In this document: positions 33,644 through 41,770 of the stretch, piece after piece
Numbering within the stretch: the first letter of the stretch is position 1
How the letters are laid out: each line of letters opens with the position of its first letter
Assembly (NCBI RefSeq): GCF_003001935.1
Contig: NZ_PVNG01000015.1
Location: 1 to 64,000 of the forward strand
Origin: Nonomuraea fuscirosea
GTDB taxonomy: Bacteria; Actinomycetota; Actinomycetes; Streptosporangiales; Streptosporangiaceae
Length of the DNA stretch: 64,000 nt
Direction: 5' to 3'
Notes under the pieces: generated by a model
What the model saw: only the letters and a program-made list of their open reading frames with translations
Database searches by the model: none
What the model was told of the DNA's origin: nothing
Made by a program: the position numbers and the translations under genes

Positions 33644-34065
33644 GGCCCAAGGCCATCCGCGTTCCGGGCAAGGCCGCGCCGCGAGGCAGGTTCCCGCACG
33701 TCAAGAGGGCGGGTGACTTCCTGTACATCTCCGGTACGAGCTGCCGGCGCCTCGACGACACGTTCGTGGGCGTGGAGGTGGACAAGCACGGCACGACGAA
33801 CCTCGACATCCGCGCCCAGACCCGCGCGGTCATCGAGAACGTCGGCGACATCCTCAAGGCCGCGGGCGGCTCACTGGCCGACCTCGTGCAGATCACCACA
33901 TACCTGGTGAACATGAACGACTTCAGGGGCTACAACGAGGTCTACGCGGAGTTCTTCGACGAGGAGGGACCCACCAGGGCCACGGTCGCGGTGCACCAGT
34001 TGCCGCACCCCCACCTCCTCATCGAGATGCAGGCCGTGGCCTACCATCCGCTGGAGCGATCGTGA
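33640..34065 (+). CDS. RidA-family protein, probable 2-aminomuconate deaminase
   Basis: 141 residues. It contains the RidA core KRAGDFLYISGTSCRR, then IENVGDILKAAGGSLADLVQ, and ends PHPHLLIEMQAVAYHP. The SGTS and LIEM positions resemble 2-aminomuconate deaminases rather than generic RidA. Its GTG start at 33640 overlaps the hydratase stop. In context it hydrolyses 2-aminomuconate to 4-oxalocrotonate and ammonia. A generic enamine/imine deaminase is the alternative. Confidence 0.82.
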   Translation: MRPKAIRVPGKAAPRGRFPHVKRAGDFLYISGTSCRRLDDTFVGVEVDKHGTTNLDIRAQTRAVIENVGDILKAAGGSLADLVQITTYLVNMNDFRGYNEVYAEFFDEEGPTRATVAVHQLPHPHLLIEMQAVAYHPLERS

Positions 34066-34184
34066 TCGTCCCCATCGACTTGCCGGCGGGCGGCCTGATC
34101 AGGCGGGCCGGCTTCCCGTCCGGTCCGGCCCGCGCGAAGCTGCTCGGGGGTAACGCGGAGGTGTTCCTCGGTCAGGTCCCATAA
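34062..34184 (+). pseudogene. Remnant of an amidohydrolase (ACMSD-like) gene, internally deleted
   Basis: A 40-codon reading frame begins with GTG overlapping the RidA stop (GTGA, the overlap style of this operon). After the first codons (VIVPI) it reads LPAGG, then ARAKLLGGNAEVFLG, which resembles the C-terminal end of amidohydrolase-2/aminocarboxymuconate-semialdehyde decarboxylase proteins. The first three residues (VIV) are what an amidohydrolase start would show. The simplest reading is an in-frame loss of about 900 bases from a full-length gene between ridA and kynU. A functional short peptide cannot be excluded. Homology is inferred from pattern, not searched. Confidence 0.6.
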
Positions 34185-34226
34185 TGGCGTAAATAGGGTG
34201 AAATTCACTATTTCGTCAGGACAGGA

Positions 34227-35498
34227 GTGGCCGTGGACCGCGACCAGTGTCTCGCCCTCGACGCCTCGGACCCGCTGCGGGCCCTCAAGGACGAGTTCGT
34301 GCTGCCGGACGGCGTGATCTACCTCGTCGGCAACTCGCTCGGCGCGCTGCCCCGGCGCACGCCCGAGCGGATGCGGCAGGCGGTCGAGGACGAGTGGGGC
34401 GCGCAGCTCGTCGGCGGCTGGAACCACGCCGGCTGGTACGACCAGCCGCTGACCACCGGCGACCGGCTGGCCCCCCTGATCGGCGCCGGGCCGGGGCAGG
34501 TCGTGGTGGGCAACACCACCTCGATCGCGATCTTCCAGGCGGTGGCGGCGGCGCTGAGGCTGCGCCCGGACCGCCGGGTGATCGTCTCCGAGGTGCGGAA
34601 CTTCCCCACCGACCACTACATCGTGCAGGGGCTGACCCGGCTGCTGGGCGGCGGGCAGGACCGTTACGAGGTGCGCGACCTGGCCGAGCGGCGTTTCGAG
34701 GACGCGGCCGTGGTGCTGCTGTCGGAGGTGGACTACCGCACCGGCGCCCGGCGCGACATGCGCTCGATCACGGCCGAGGCGCACGCGGCGGGGGCGCTCA
34801 TCGTCTGGGACCTGTGCCACAGCGTGGGCGCCATGGAGGTGAACGTCTCGGGCGACGGCTTCGCTGGGGCCGCCGCCGCTGAGGCCGATCGCGGGGGTGC
34901 CGACTTCGCCGGTGCCGACTTCGCGGTTGGATGTACCTACAAGTACCTGAACGCCGGTCCTGGCGCGCCCGCGTTCCTCTACGTCGACCCGCGCCACCAG
35001 GCCACCGCCGAGAACGTGCTGTCCGGCTGGCACGGCCACGCCGAGCCGTTCGCGTTCGAGGAGGACTTCCGGCCGGCCGAGGGCATCAGGCGGTTCGCGG
35101 TGAGCACCCCGCACGTGCTGTCGTTCGCCGCCCTTGAGGCCACGCTGGACATCTGGGAACGGGTGGACCTGGCCCAGGTGCGGGCCAAGAGCATGGCGCT
35201 GACCTCGCTCTTCATCGACCTGGTCGGCGACGCGCTGGAGCTGGTCTCGCCGGCCGACCCCACGGAGAGGGGCAGCCAGGTCAGCCTGCGCCACCCCGAC
35301 GGCTATCCGGTGATGCGGGCGCTGATCGACCGGGGTGTGCACGGAGACTTCCGCGCGCCCGACATCCTCAGGTTCGGCTTCGCGCCGCTCTACATCGGTT
35401 ACGCCGACGTGCACGACGCCGCCACGACCCTGCTGGAGGTGCTGGACAAGGAGCTCTGGCGCGACCCCGCCTACGCCACCCGCCTGGCCGTCACCTGA
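34227..35498 (+). CDS. kynU: Kynureninase
   Basis: 423 residues of a PLP fold-type I enzyme. Landmarks are YLVGNSLGALP, the GGWNHAGWY segment, IVWDLCHSVGAMEV and the PLP lysine in VGCTYKYLNAGPG. It cleaves kynurenine or 3-hydroxykynurenine to anthranilates and alanine, feeding the aminomuconate steps upstream. A low-complexity insertion (around residues 212-230, GAAAAEADRGGADFAGADFA) lies just before the lysine segment and carries a tandem 15-bp duplication. The start is GTG 34227, with an alternative GTG at 34233. Confidence 0.9.
   Translation: MAVDRDQCLALDASDPLRALKDEFVLPDGVIYLVGNSLGALPRRTPERMRQAVEDEWGAQLVGGWNHAGWYDQPLTTGDRLAPLIGAGPGQVVVGNTTSIAIFQAVAAALRLRPDRRVIVSEVRNFPTDHYIVQGLTRLLGGGQDRYEVRDLAERRFEDAAVVLLSEVDYRTGARRDMRSITAEAHAAGALIVWDLCHSVGAMEVNVSGDGFAGAAAAEADRGGADFAGADFAVGCTYKYLNAGPGAPAFLYVDPRHQATAENVLSGWHGHAEPFAFEEDFRPAEGIRRFAVSTPHVLSFAALEATLDIWERVDLAQVRAKSMALTSLFIDLVGDALELVSPADPTERGSQVSLRHPDGYPVMRALIDRGVHGDFRAPDILRFGFAPLYIGYADVHDAATTLLEVLDKELWRDPAYATRLAVT
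34896..34925 (+). repeat. Tandem 15-bp duplication inside kynU
   Basis: GGTGCCGACTTCGC recurs at 34896 and 34911, encoding GADFA twice. It is in frame and forms part of an insertion near the PLP-binding loop. Confidence 0.8.
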
Positions 35499-35532
35499 GG
35501 TCTCCTGACACGTGTCCGGGCGGTGGCGGCCG

Positions 35533-36066
35533 TCAGCGCCACAGGTAGCGCGTCTGGGACGACCGTTTCCCGTCGGCGAAGGCGAACGCCTTGTCCGGCT
35601 GGACCCGGTAGAGCTGGACGGCTCCGGCCCGGACGCGGTCGCCCAGCTGGTACCAGGTCCCGTCGTCGCGGGTGAACTGCCAGCCGTAGGACTGCTCGAA
35701 CGCGGCCGCCGCGGCGTGCCGGGTGTCCGGGTCGGTGACCAGGCTCGCGGTGCCTTCGATGACGTAGTTGGTGCTGGTCAGGGTGTCGGTTCCGCTGGTC
35801 AGCGCGCAGTGCTGGTTGGCGCTGAGGTTTTTGGCCTTCTGCTCGTTCTCGCCGGTGATGAACCACATCGCGCCGAACGCCCAGATCGCCACGAGTGGTG
35901 TCACGTGCGGGCGGCCGTCCCGGCGCACCGTGCAGAGCTGGAACTTCTGGATCCGGCGCAGCGCCCACTCCGTCTCCTCCCACGGCGTCGGAGTGGCATC
36001 CGGCGCGGAGAAGGGGCCGAGGACGGTCTGCGGCACGGCCGGGTCGCCGGTGGTGGGCGTGGACAT
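35533..36066 (-). CDS. Pyridoxamine 5'-phosphate oxidase-like (split-barrel) protein
   Basis: 177 residues of a split beta-barrel. Typical segments are LCTVRRDGRPHVTPLVAIW and FITGENEQKAKNLSAN, with a final HxxR-type strand RVQPDKAFAF. The family includes FMN enzymes and F420-dependent oxidoreductases (FDOR), which are common in actinomycetes. The cofactor cannot be fixed by eye. It is followed on the same strand, after about 35 bases, by the serine hydrolase gene transcribed first, so the two may be co-transcribed. Confidence 0.82.
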   Translation of the reverse strand: MSTPTTGDPAVPQTVLGPFSAPDATPTPWEETEWALRRIQKFQLCTVRRDGRPHVTPLVAIWAFGAMWFITGENEQKAKNLSANQHCALTSGTDTLTSTNYVIEGTASLVTDPDTRHAAAAAFEQSYGWQFTRDDGTWYQLGDRVRAGAVQLYRVQPDKAFAFADGKRSSQTRYLWR

Positions 36067-36100
36067 GATCTCTCCTGGTGGCGGTTCAGGCGGAGGCGGC

Positions 36101-37192
36101 TCAGGTCATTCTGGCGAGATGGTCCGACAGAATCGTGGTGACCGAGAGCGCGGTGTCGAAGTTCGGGACGAGCCGGGTCTTCGTCAGCGCGAACGCGACG
36201 CCGCGCGCGGGGTCGGCGTAGGCGTAGCTGCCGCCTCCACCCGGCCAGCCGAACGCCACCGGTCTCTCCGCGGCGGGCGCGCCGATCCGGCCGATCGGAA
36301 AGCCCAGCGCCATCCGCGCCGGAGTGCCGAAGACCTGGTCCACGCCCACGTACGCGGGCGCGCACAGCTCTTCCAGCTGCGCGGAGCCCACGAGCTCGCC
36401 CCGCAGCAGGGCGTCGAACATCGCGGCGAGGCCGTGCGCGGTGGCGCTGCCCACCGACGGTATGTCGGCCTGCAGGATCGCCTCGTCGTTGCCGAAGTCC
36501 GCCCGCGGCCCGCTCTCCCAAGGCGCGAGGATCGCGTCACCGCCGTCCGGGACGGCGGGCCACTGCTCCGCCCGCTGCTCCAGGCGGGCCGGCCCCGGCA
36601 GCGACTCCGGCGGAGCGCCGAAGAAGAGCTGCCCCTCGATGCCGAGCGGCGCGGTGATCCACTCACGCAGCAGCTCGCGCATCGGCCGCCCGGTCGTCCG
36701 GCGGGCCAGCTCACCGACGAGATGGCCGAAGGTGTAGGCGTGATAGCCCATGGCGGCGCCGGGCCGCCAGCGCGGCTCGGCCGCGGCCAGCGCCGCGCAC
36801 ACCCTGGACCAGTCGGGCAGCTCGGCCGGAGTGATCTCGCGCGGCATGGCGGGAAGACCGGTCGTGTGGGTCAGGACGTGGCGCAGCGTCGTCGTGGCCT
36901 TGCCGCGTACGCCGAATTCGGGCCAATGATCCTCCACCAGGCTGTCGTAGCCGAGGAAACCGCGCGCGACGAGCATGTGAGCGAGCGTCGCGGCCATGTT
37001 CTTGCAGGTGGAGAAGCTGAAGATCGGCGTACGCGAGGTGAGCGGCCGGCCGGTGACCGGATCGGCCAGGCTGGCCACCGCGTCGACGATCAGCGTGCCG
37101 TCCTGATAGACGGCGACCTGCACGCCCGTCTCCACGTCTGTGCCGACGAGCGTGTCGAGGTGCCGCTGGATCCGGTCCTGTAGATCACTCAT
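36101..37192 (-). CDS. Beta-lactamase-fold serine hydrolase
   Basis: 363 residues. The catalytic SxxK motif is S61-T-C-K64 (FSFSTCKN), with a tyrosine motif in MGYHAYTFGHL and a Gly-rich third motif in FGWPGGGGSYAY. It lacks a signal peptide, so it is likely a cytoplasmic esterase/carboxypeptidase-like hydrolase of the class C/AmpH type rather than a beta-lactamase. The start is ATG 37192. It lies upstream of the split-barrel protein on the same strand. Confidence 0.85.
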   Translation of the reverse strand: MSDLQDRIQRHLDTLVGTDVETGVQVAVYQDGTLIVDAVASLADPVTGRPLTSRTPIFSFSTCKNMAATLAHMLVARGFLGYDSLVEDHWPEFGVRGKATTTLRHVLTHTTGLPAMPREITPAELPDWSRVCAALAAAEPRWRPGAAMGYHAYTFGHLVGELARRTTGRPMRELLREWITAPLGIEGQLFFGAPPESLPGPARLEQRAEQWPAVPDGGDAILAPWESGPRADFGNDEAILQADIPSVGSATAHGLAAMFDALLRGELVGSAQLEELCAPAYVGVDQVFGTPARMALGFPIGRIGAPAAERPVAFGWPGGGGSYAYADPARGVAFALTKTRLVPNFDTALSVTTILSDHLARMT

Positions 37193-37228
37193 CGCCGTTC
37201 CCGCTCCGTAACCGGCACCGTCCGGCCG

Positions 37229-37600
37229 TCACCTGAGGTCGAGTTCCTTGACCGCGCGCTTGGGTGCGATGGCACGGTAGCTCTCCTCGACCCAGTCGAG
37301 CAGCACCTCGGTCTCGGGCAGCTCGGCCAGGAACGGCACGGTCACCCACCCGGCCTTGCCCAGCCCGTAACCGCTCGGCTTGGCCCCCTCGACCGTCAGC
37401 GCGTGGCCATGGGTCTCCGACAGCAGCTTCACCCCGAAGGTCGGGTCCCACTTCTCGGTCTGCTCGTCGATCCCGAGGAACAGGAAGACCTTCTTGTTGA
37501 CCTTGATGACCGTCTCGCCCCAGGGATGGTCCTCGTGGCTCTCGGGCAGGCCGAGCGCGAACGCGCGCAGCTCTCGCCTCACGTCGTGCCAATCGCTCAT
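37229..37600 (-). CDS. MmcQ/YjbR-family DNA-binding-like protein
   Basis: 123 residues. The family pattern shows in LRAFALGLPESHEDHPWGET, then VKLLSETHGHAL and WVTVPFLAELP, followed by LLDWVEESYRAIAPKR. The fold resembles double wing-like DNA-binding domains, but a nucleic-acid role is unproven. The start is ATG 37600, 11 bases past the DUF2293 gene on the same strand. Confidence 0.85.
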   Translation of the reverse strand: MSDWHDVRRELRAFALGLPESHEDHPWGETVIKVNKKVFLFLGIDEQTEKWDPTFGVKLLSETHGHALTVEGAKPSGYGLGKAGWVTVPFLAELPETEVLLDWVEESYRAIAPKRAVKELDLR

Positions 37601-37610
37601 GTTTTCGACA

Positions 37611-38654
37611 TTAGCGTGGGACGCGGAACTCTTCGAGCTTGCGCTCGATGGCTCCTCTGATCCGCTCCCTGGCCTCCATCCGCGGCACGCCGGACATGAG
37701 CAGGCTGTCGTAGTCGGTGTCGAGGTGCCGGATCGAGGCGATGACGGCCAGGGTGATGGCGTTCTCGTCGAGCGCCCTGGCCGCCGCCGACCTGCCGACC
37801 CGGCCGCTGCCGCGCAGGCCGGCGTGCTCGGCGATCTCCCGCGCCCGCTCCTCGGGGCAGCCGGGGAACAGCCGGGCGATCTCGGCCGCCATCCGCGCCT
37901 GGAACTCGACGTCCTGATCCGCCCTGCGGACGCGGTCGCGCTCGCGGCGGCGCAGCCGCACCTCCTCGTCGGCCAGGCACCGGTCCTCGGCGGCGGCGAG
38001 CGCGGCCTCCTCCACCAGCAGGCCCTGGCGCTGGTAGAGCCGGCGCCGCCGGTTGTAGCGGACCACCACCGCCGACAGGCCGCTCTCCTGCTTGGCGCGG
38101 CGGCTGAGCGCGGCGTTGCCCGACGGCAGGAACACCAGGTGGTCCATGTCCGCGCAGGTCAGGCAGTGGGGCGTGTCGTCCTCCATGATCAGGTAGGGGC
38201 CGGTGCCGGCGCAGGACGCGCACGTCCAGTCGTCGAGCGGGGACACCGCCACCAGGTCGGGCGCCTTGCTCTGCGCCTCGGTGAGCCGGCGCACCCTGGC
38301 CTCGCTGAGGTCGGGCGAGAGCCAGTGCACCCGGAACGGCTCCTGCGCGTGCGCGGCGGTGAAGCGCAGCTCGCGGCGGTCCCGCGTGCCCGCGACGTAC
38401 GGGGTGTCGACCGGCTTGAGCCCCTTGGCCCGCGCCCAGTCGCGCAGCAGGCCGGCCGTGGCCAGCAGGCGGTCCTCGTCGACCGCCGCCAGCTCGGCCA
38501 GCGTGGCCGCCCTGCCCTGCCGCCAGGTGTCCACGTGCCGGGTGTGCAGCCAGCGCAGAGCGGTCACCACGTCGATGAACGTCACGTACTTCCGGGTGGT
38601 CAACGCGATCTCGGCCGCCTCGGCGACCCGCCGCGCGAGGTTGGGCTTGCTCAC
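37611..38654 (-). CDS. DUF2293-domain protein with zinc ribbon
   Basis: 347 residues. The middle has a zinc ribbon CASCAGTG...HCLTCADM. The C-terminal part (residues 260-347, GCPEERAREIAEHAGLRGSG then YDSLLMSGVPRMEARERIR) matches DUF2293. The N-terminus is helical, with TTRKYVTFIDVVTALRWLHT. The function is unknown; a nucleic-acid role is suggested by the zinc ribbon. It is 11 bases upstream of the MmcQ/YjbR gene in the same operon. Confidence 0.75.
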   Translation of the reverse strand: MSKPNLARRVAEAAEIALTTRKYVTFIDVVTALRWLHTRHVDTWRQGRAATLAELAAVDEDRLLATAGLLRDWARAKGLKPVDTPYVAGTRDRRELRFTAAHAQEPFRVHWLSPDLSEARVRRLTEAQSKAPDLVAVSPLDDWTCASCAGTGPYLIMEDDTPHCLTCADMDHLVFLPSGNAALSRRAKQESGLSAVVVRYNRRRRLYQRQGLLVEEAALAAAEDRCLADEEVRLRRRERDRVRRADQDVEFQARMAAEIARLFPGCPEERAREIAEHAGLRGSGRVGRSAAARALDENAITLAVIASIRHLDTDYDSLLMSGVPRMEARERIRGAIERKLEEFRVPR

Positions 38655-38802
38655 AGGCTCTCCTTGCGCGGGCCCGTCAGCGGGCCGCGTCCGATGGTCC
38701 CCTCACTCACGTTCCAAGTTTGTCGTGAGATGGCGCGCCCCGAAGCTTTCCTTTGGACACTTACGGCAAGTAACTCCTTCGGATCTGGTCCTGGAGGAAA
38801 TC

Positions 38803-39606
38803 GTGCGTCTGTTCTGGCCTGCCCTCCTCATGCTCGCCACCACGTGCGGGGTGGCGGAAGAGGGCACGCAACCCGTCGTGACGGGGCGGTTCGGCAGCAA
38901 GCCGAACGTCTCCATACCCATGGGCCAGCCGGGGCGCACGCCGCGGATCACGGTGCTGTCGATGGGCAGCGGACGGCGTACGGTGCCCGGTGACGTGGTG
39001 CTCGCCGACGTGGACATCCGGCGCTGGTCGGGCAATCGTCCCTATCTGAGCACCTGGGACGGCAACCAGCCCACCACGGTCGTCTTCGACGGCCGGCAGG
39101 TGTCGGAGACCTGGCGGCAGGCCCTCATCGGGCGGCCGGCGGGCAGCCGGGTCATGCTGGTCAGCCCGGCCGGCGAGGCGACGGGCCCGAACGTGCCGCT
39201 GGGCGGCCTCTCGCCCGCCGACACGCTGGTGCTCGTCTTCGACATCCTGGGGGGCTATCCGCCCGACGCCCGGCTCGTCGGGCGCGCGCTGCCGGTGGTC
39301 CCGGCCGACCTCACGCCGTCGGAGCCGCCGCGTACGCTCATCGACGGGTCGGGGCCGCGCGTGGAGGCCGGTGCGAAGGTGATCGTCCAGTACGTGGCCG
39401 CGTCCTGGCCGTCGCGGACCGTGGTGGACTCCTCCTACCGGCGGGGCGGACCGAGCGCGTACACGCTGGAGGCCGGCGCCGCGCCCATGTCCTGGGTCAA
39501 GGCGCTGACCGGGCAGCACGTGGGCAGCCGGGTGGCCGTGCCGTCGCCGGGAGAGCTGCCCATGCTCTACGTGATCGACATCCTCGACACGATCACGTCC
39601 GCGTAG
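38803..39606 (+). CDS. Secreted FKBP-like peptidyl-prolyl isomerase homologue
   Basis: 267 residues. A short hydrophobic leader (VRLFWPALLMLATTCG) may be a lipoprotein signal, although its lipobox is weak. Two FKBP-like units follow; the first contains PGDVVLADVDIRRW...WRQALIGRPAGSRVML and the second VEAGAKVIVQYVAASWPSRT and WVKALTGQHVGSRVAV. Aromatic pocket residues are only partly kept, so activity is uncertain. The start is GTG 38803, with a strong GGAGGAAA at 38793-38800. Confidence 0.75.
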   Translation: MRLFWPALLMLATTCGVAEEGTQPVVTGRFGSKPNVSIPMGQPGRTPRITVLSMGSGRRTVPGDVVLADVDIRRWSGNRPYLSTWDGNQPTTVVFDGRQVSETWRQALIGRPAGSRVMLVSPAGEATGPNVPLGGLSPADTLVLVFDILGGYPPDARLVGRALPVVPADLTPSEPPRTLIDGSGPRVEAGAKVIVQYVAASWPSRTVVDSSYRRGGPSAYTLEAGAAPMSWVKALTGQHVGSRVAVPSPGELPMLYVIDILDTITSA

Positions 39607-39738
39607 TCCGGCCTTGGGCACCCCGTCGGATCGTCGTCTCCGGCGGGGGACGACAGCGATCGTCGTCTCCGGCGGGTTGTGCGGTTCCGGCGGCATGCGC
39701 GGGCGGTCGTCGTCTTCGGCGAGCTGTGCCGGCGTTCG

Positions 39739-41091
39739 TCAGGAGCCGGAGACGATCCTGCGGACGAGCCGCCTGATCTTCGACCCCTGCTGCGGCGTGC
39801 TGCGCAGCGACTCCAGCGCCTGCTCGGCCGTGGGCCGCTTGGCGGGCGAGTGGTCGAGCATCCGGCGGACCACGTCGGGCACGTCGGGGCCGCCGTGGGC
39901 GTCGGCGCTGGTCGGCAGCTGGCCGGTGAGGAGCTGGTAGGCGATGGCGCCGGCCGCGTAGACGTCGGAGGCGGTCGTCATCTGGTCGGGCCGCTCCTGG
40001 CACTCGGGCGCCACGTAGTGGGCGTCGAGCACGTTGCCCAGCTCGTGGGCCACGGTGTAGTTGCGCGGCCCCGGCTTGGCGTAGTCGAACCCGGTCAGCA
40101 CGGCGTGCCCGGCGTCGGTGACCAGGAGGGACGCCGGGGTCAGCGCGCGGTGGACGACGCCGTTGGCGTGCGCGTGCGCCAGCCCGCGCAGCAGGTCCTG
40201 GATCACCGGCATCGGGGCGGCGCCCTTGCCCATCGCCAGGTGCAGCGCCTGGCCGTGGACGTCGTCGAGCACCAGCACGAACCGGCTCTCGTCGTCGATG
40301 GCGAAGAAGTCGCGCGAGCGCACCACGCACGGATGGGGCGGGATCCTGGCCAGCGACTGGTAGGCGTTGGCGATGCGCTGCCGTTCGGCTGCCCGCGACT
40401 CGTGGTCGGCCAGCGGATCGGCCTGGTAGACCCGCAGCAGCACGGTCTCGCTGCCCGGCAGTGTGGCGTTGAACGCGCGGTATTCGGTCACCTTGGCGTC
40501 GCCGCCGAGCTGCTCCTCGACCTCCCAGTTGCCGAACCTGGGCGGCGCGGTGCTGCGGCGCACGGTCTGGTTGAGCGCGTCGAGGATCGCCGTCAGGTAG
40601 GGCTTCGCGTCGGGACTGCACCCGCGCCTGACCCGGGAGACGTCGCTCAGCGTGGCCAGCAGGCCCGGCAGGTCGGTGACGTTGACCGCGTCGCGCCCGG
40701 CCGGGTCGATCAGCTCGGCGTCGGGCGAGGTGAGCACGACCAGGCTGTCGACGTAGACCCGTTCGAGCTGGGTGGCCCTGGACACCAGCAGGCCCTTGAG
40801 CGCCTTCGCCGTGCCCCGCAGCTTGGCCACGGGCGAGCCGAACGCCTCCCTGCGCGGGGGGAACCAGCGGGTGCCGGACACCTCGATGCGGCCCCTGGTG
40901 CCCTTGACGTCGACGACGACGAGCGAGTGGCCGGTCAGCACGATCAGGTCGACCTCGAACACGTCGTGGCCGCGCGGGACCTCGACGTTGTGCAGCAGCA
41001 GCCAGTCGCCGGGCGCGTGGTCGCGCAGATAGGCGATCACACGCCGCTCCGCGTCGTTCACCGGGCGTCCGCCGCCGACGATCTCTGCCAT
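39739..41091 (-). CDS. NERD-nuclease domain fused to a pseudokinase
   Basis: 450 residues. Residues 1-130 are a NERD-type nuclease-like domain with an intact PD-(D/E)xK pattern: Glu15, Asp48 (FEVDLIVL) and D61-V-K63 (VVVDVKG). Residues 190-430 are a Ser/Thr kinase fold whose catalytic residues are replaced: the VAIK Lys is Arg220 (LLRVY), HRD is H-R-A316 (VVHRALTPA) and DFG is G334-F-D. APE (361-363) and the Asp376 of subdomain IX are kept. The architecture recalls the N-terminal part of PglW from Pgl/BREX phage defence, but here it stands alone. It starts at 41091. Confidence 0.75.
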   Translation of the reverse strand: MAEIVGGGRPVNDAERRVIAYLRDHAPGDWLLLHNVEVPRGHDVFEVDLIVLTGHSLVVVDVKGTRGRIEVSGTRWFPPRREAFGSPVAKLRGTAKALKGLLVSRATQLERVYVDSLVVLTSPDAELIDPAGRDAVNVTDLPGLLATLSDVSRVRRGCSPDAKPYLTAILDALNQTVRRSTAPPRFGNWEVEEQLGGDAKVTEYRAFNATLPGSETVLLRVYQADPLADHESRAAERQRIANAYQSLARIPPHPCVVRSRDFFAIDDESRFVLVLDDVHGQALHLAMGKGAAPMPVIQDLLRGLAHAHANGVVHRALTPASLLVTDAGHAVLTGFDYAKPGPRNYTVAHELGNVLDAHYVAPECQERPDQMTTASDVYAAGAIAYQLLTGQLPTSADAHGGPDVPDVVRRMLDHSPAKRPTAEQALESLRSTPQQGSKIRRLVRRIVSGS

Positions 41092-41118
41092 GACGACTAT
41101 CCTCGCATGGGATCGCAT

Positions 41119-41153
41119 TGACAACATACTGTCGAAATGACAAGATGCTGTCA
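41119..41153. promoter_or_regulatory. Operator pair between the NERD gene and the DJ-1 gene
   Basis: A perfect TGACAagatgcTGTCA (41138-41153) and a close copy TGACAacatacTGTCg (41119-41134) are spaced 19 bp. The second overlaps the ATG of the DJ-1 gene at 41153, which leaves little room for a leader and suggests a leaderless transcript under MarR control. Confidence 0.65.
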
Positions 41154-41770
41154 TGAAGCGAATCGTGCACCACGCCGTCTACGACACACTCGCCGACTGG
41201 GAGACCGGTCACGCGACCGCACACCTGCGCAACGGCCGCTACATGCGTGAGCCCGGCGGATTCGAGATCGTCACGGTGGGCCTGACCCGCGACCCCGTCG
41301 TCACCATGGGCGGCGTGCGCCTCACGCCCGACCTCGCGCTCGGCGACCTGTCGCCGGCCGGCAGCGCGCTGCTCATCCTGCCCGGCGCAGACCTGTGGGA
41401 CGCGGGCGACTCGCTCGCGCCGTTCGCGCGCAAGGCGGGGGAGTTCCTCGACGCGGGCGTGCCGGTGGCGGCCATCTGCGGCGCCACGGCGGGGCTGGCC
41501 CGCGAGGGGCTGCTCGACGAGCGCGACCACACCAGCGCCGTGGTGCACTACCTCCAGGCGCAGCAGGGCTACGCCGGAGCCGGGCGCTACCTCGACCGGG
41601 ACGCGGTGCTCGGGGGCGACCTCATCACGGCCGGGCCGACCGAGCCGGTGGCCTTCGCCAGGGAGATCTTCCGGCGGCTCGACGTCTACCGGCCCGAGGT
41701 GCTGGACGCCTGGTTCCGGCTGTTCGGGCACAGCGACGCCACGGCGTTCGAGGTGCTGGCGGCCGCATGA
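41153..41770 (+). CDS. DJ-1/PfpI-family protein
   Basis: 205 residues of the class I glutamine-amidotransferase-like fold. The nucleophile elbow AAICGATAGLA carries the reactive Cys, with an upstream Glu (RYMREPGGFEIV) and a strand LLILPGADLWDAGDS. Family members include glyoxalases, chaperones and isonitrile hydratases. The stop overlaps the next gene (ATGA), so it is co-expressed with a MarR regulator that likely controls it. Confidence 0.85.
   Translation: MKRIVHHAVYDTLADWETGHATAHLRNGRYMREPGGFEIVTVGLTRDPVVTMGGVRLTPDLALGDLSPAGSALLILPGADLWDAGDSLAPFARKAGEFLDAGVPVAAICGATAGLAREGLLDERDHTSAVVHYLQAQQGYAGAGRYLDRDAVLGGDLITAGPTEPVAFAREIFRRLDVYRPEVLDAWFRLFGHSDATAFEVLAAA

Noticed and set aside
36101..37192. 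Antibiotic-resistance beta-lactamase
   Set aside because: There is no signal peptide and the third motif is a Gly-rich variant. An AmpH/esterase-like hydrolase is more likely.
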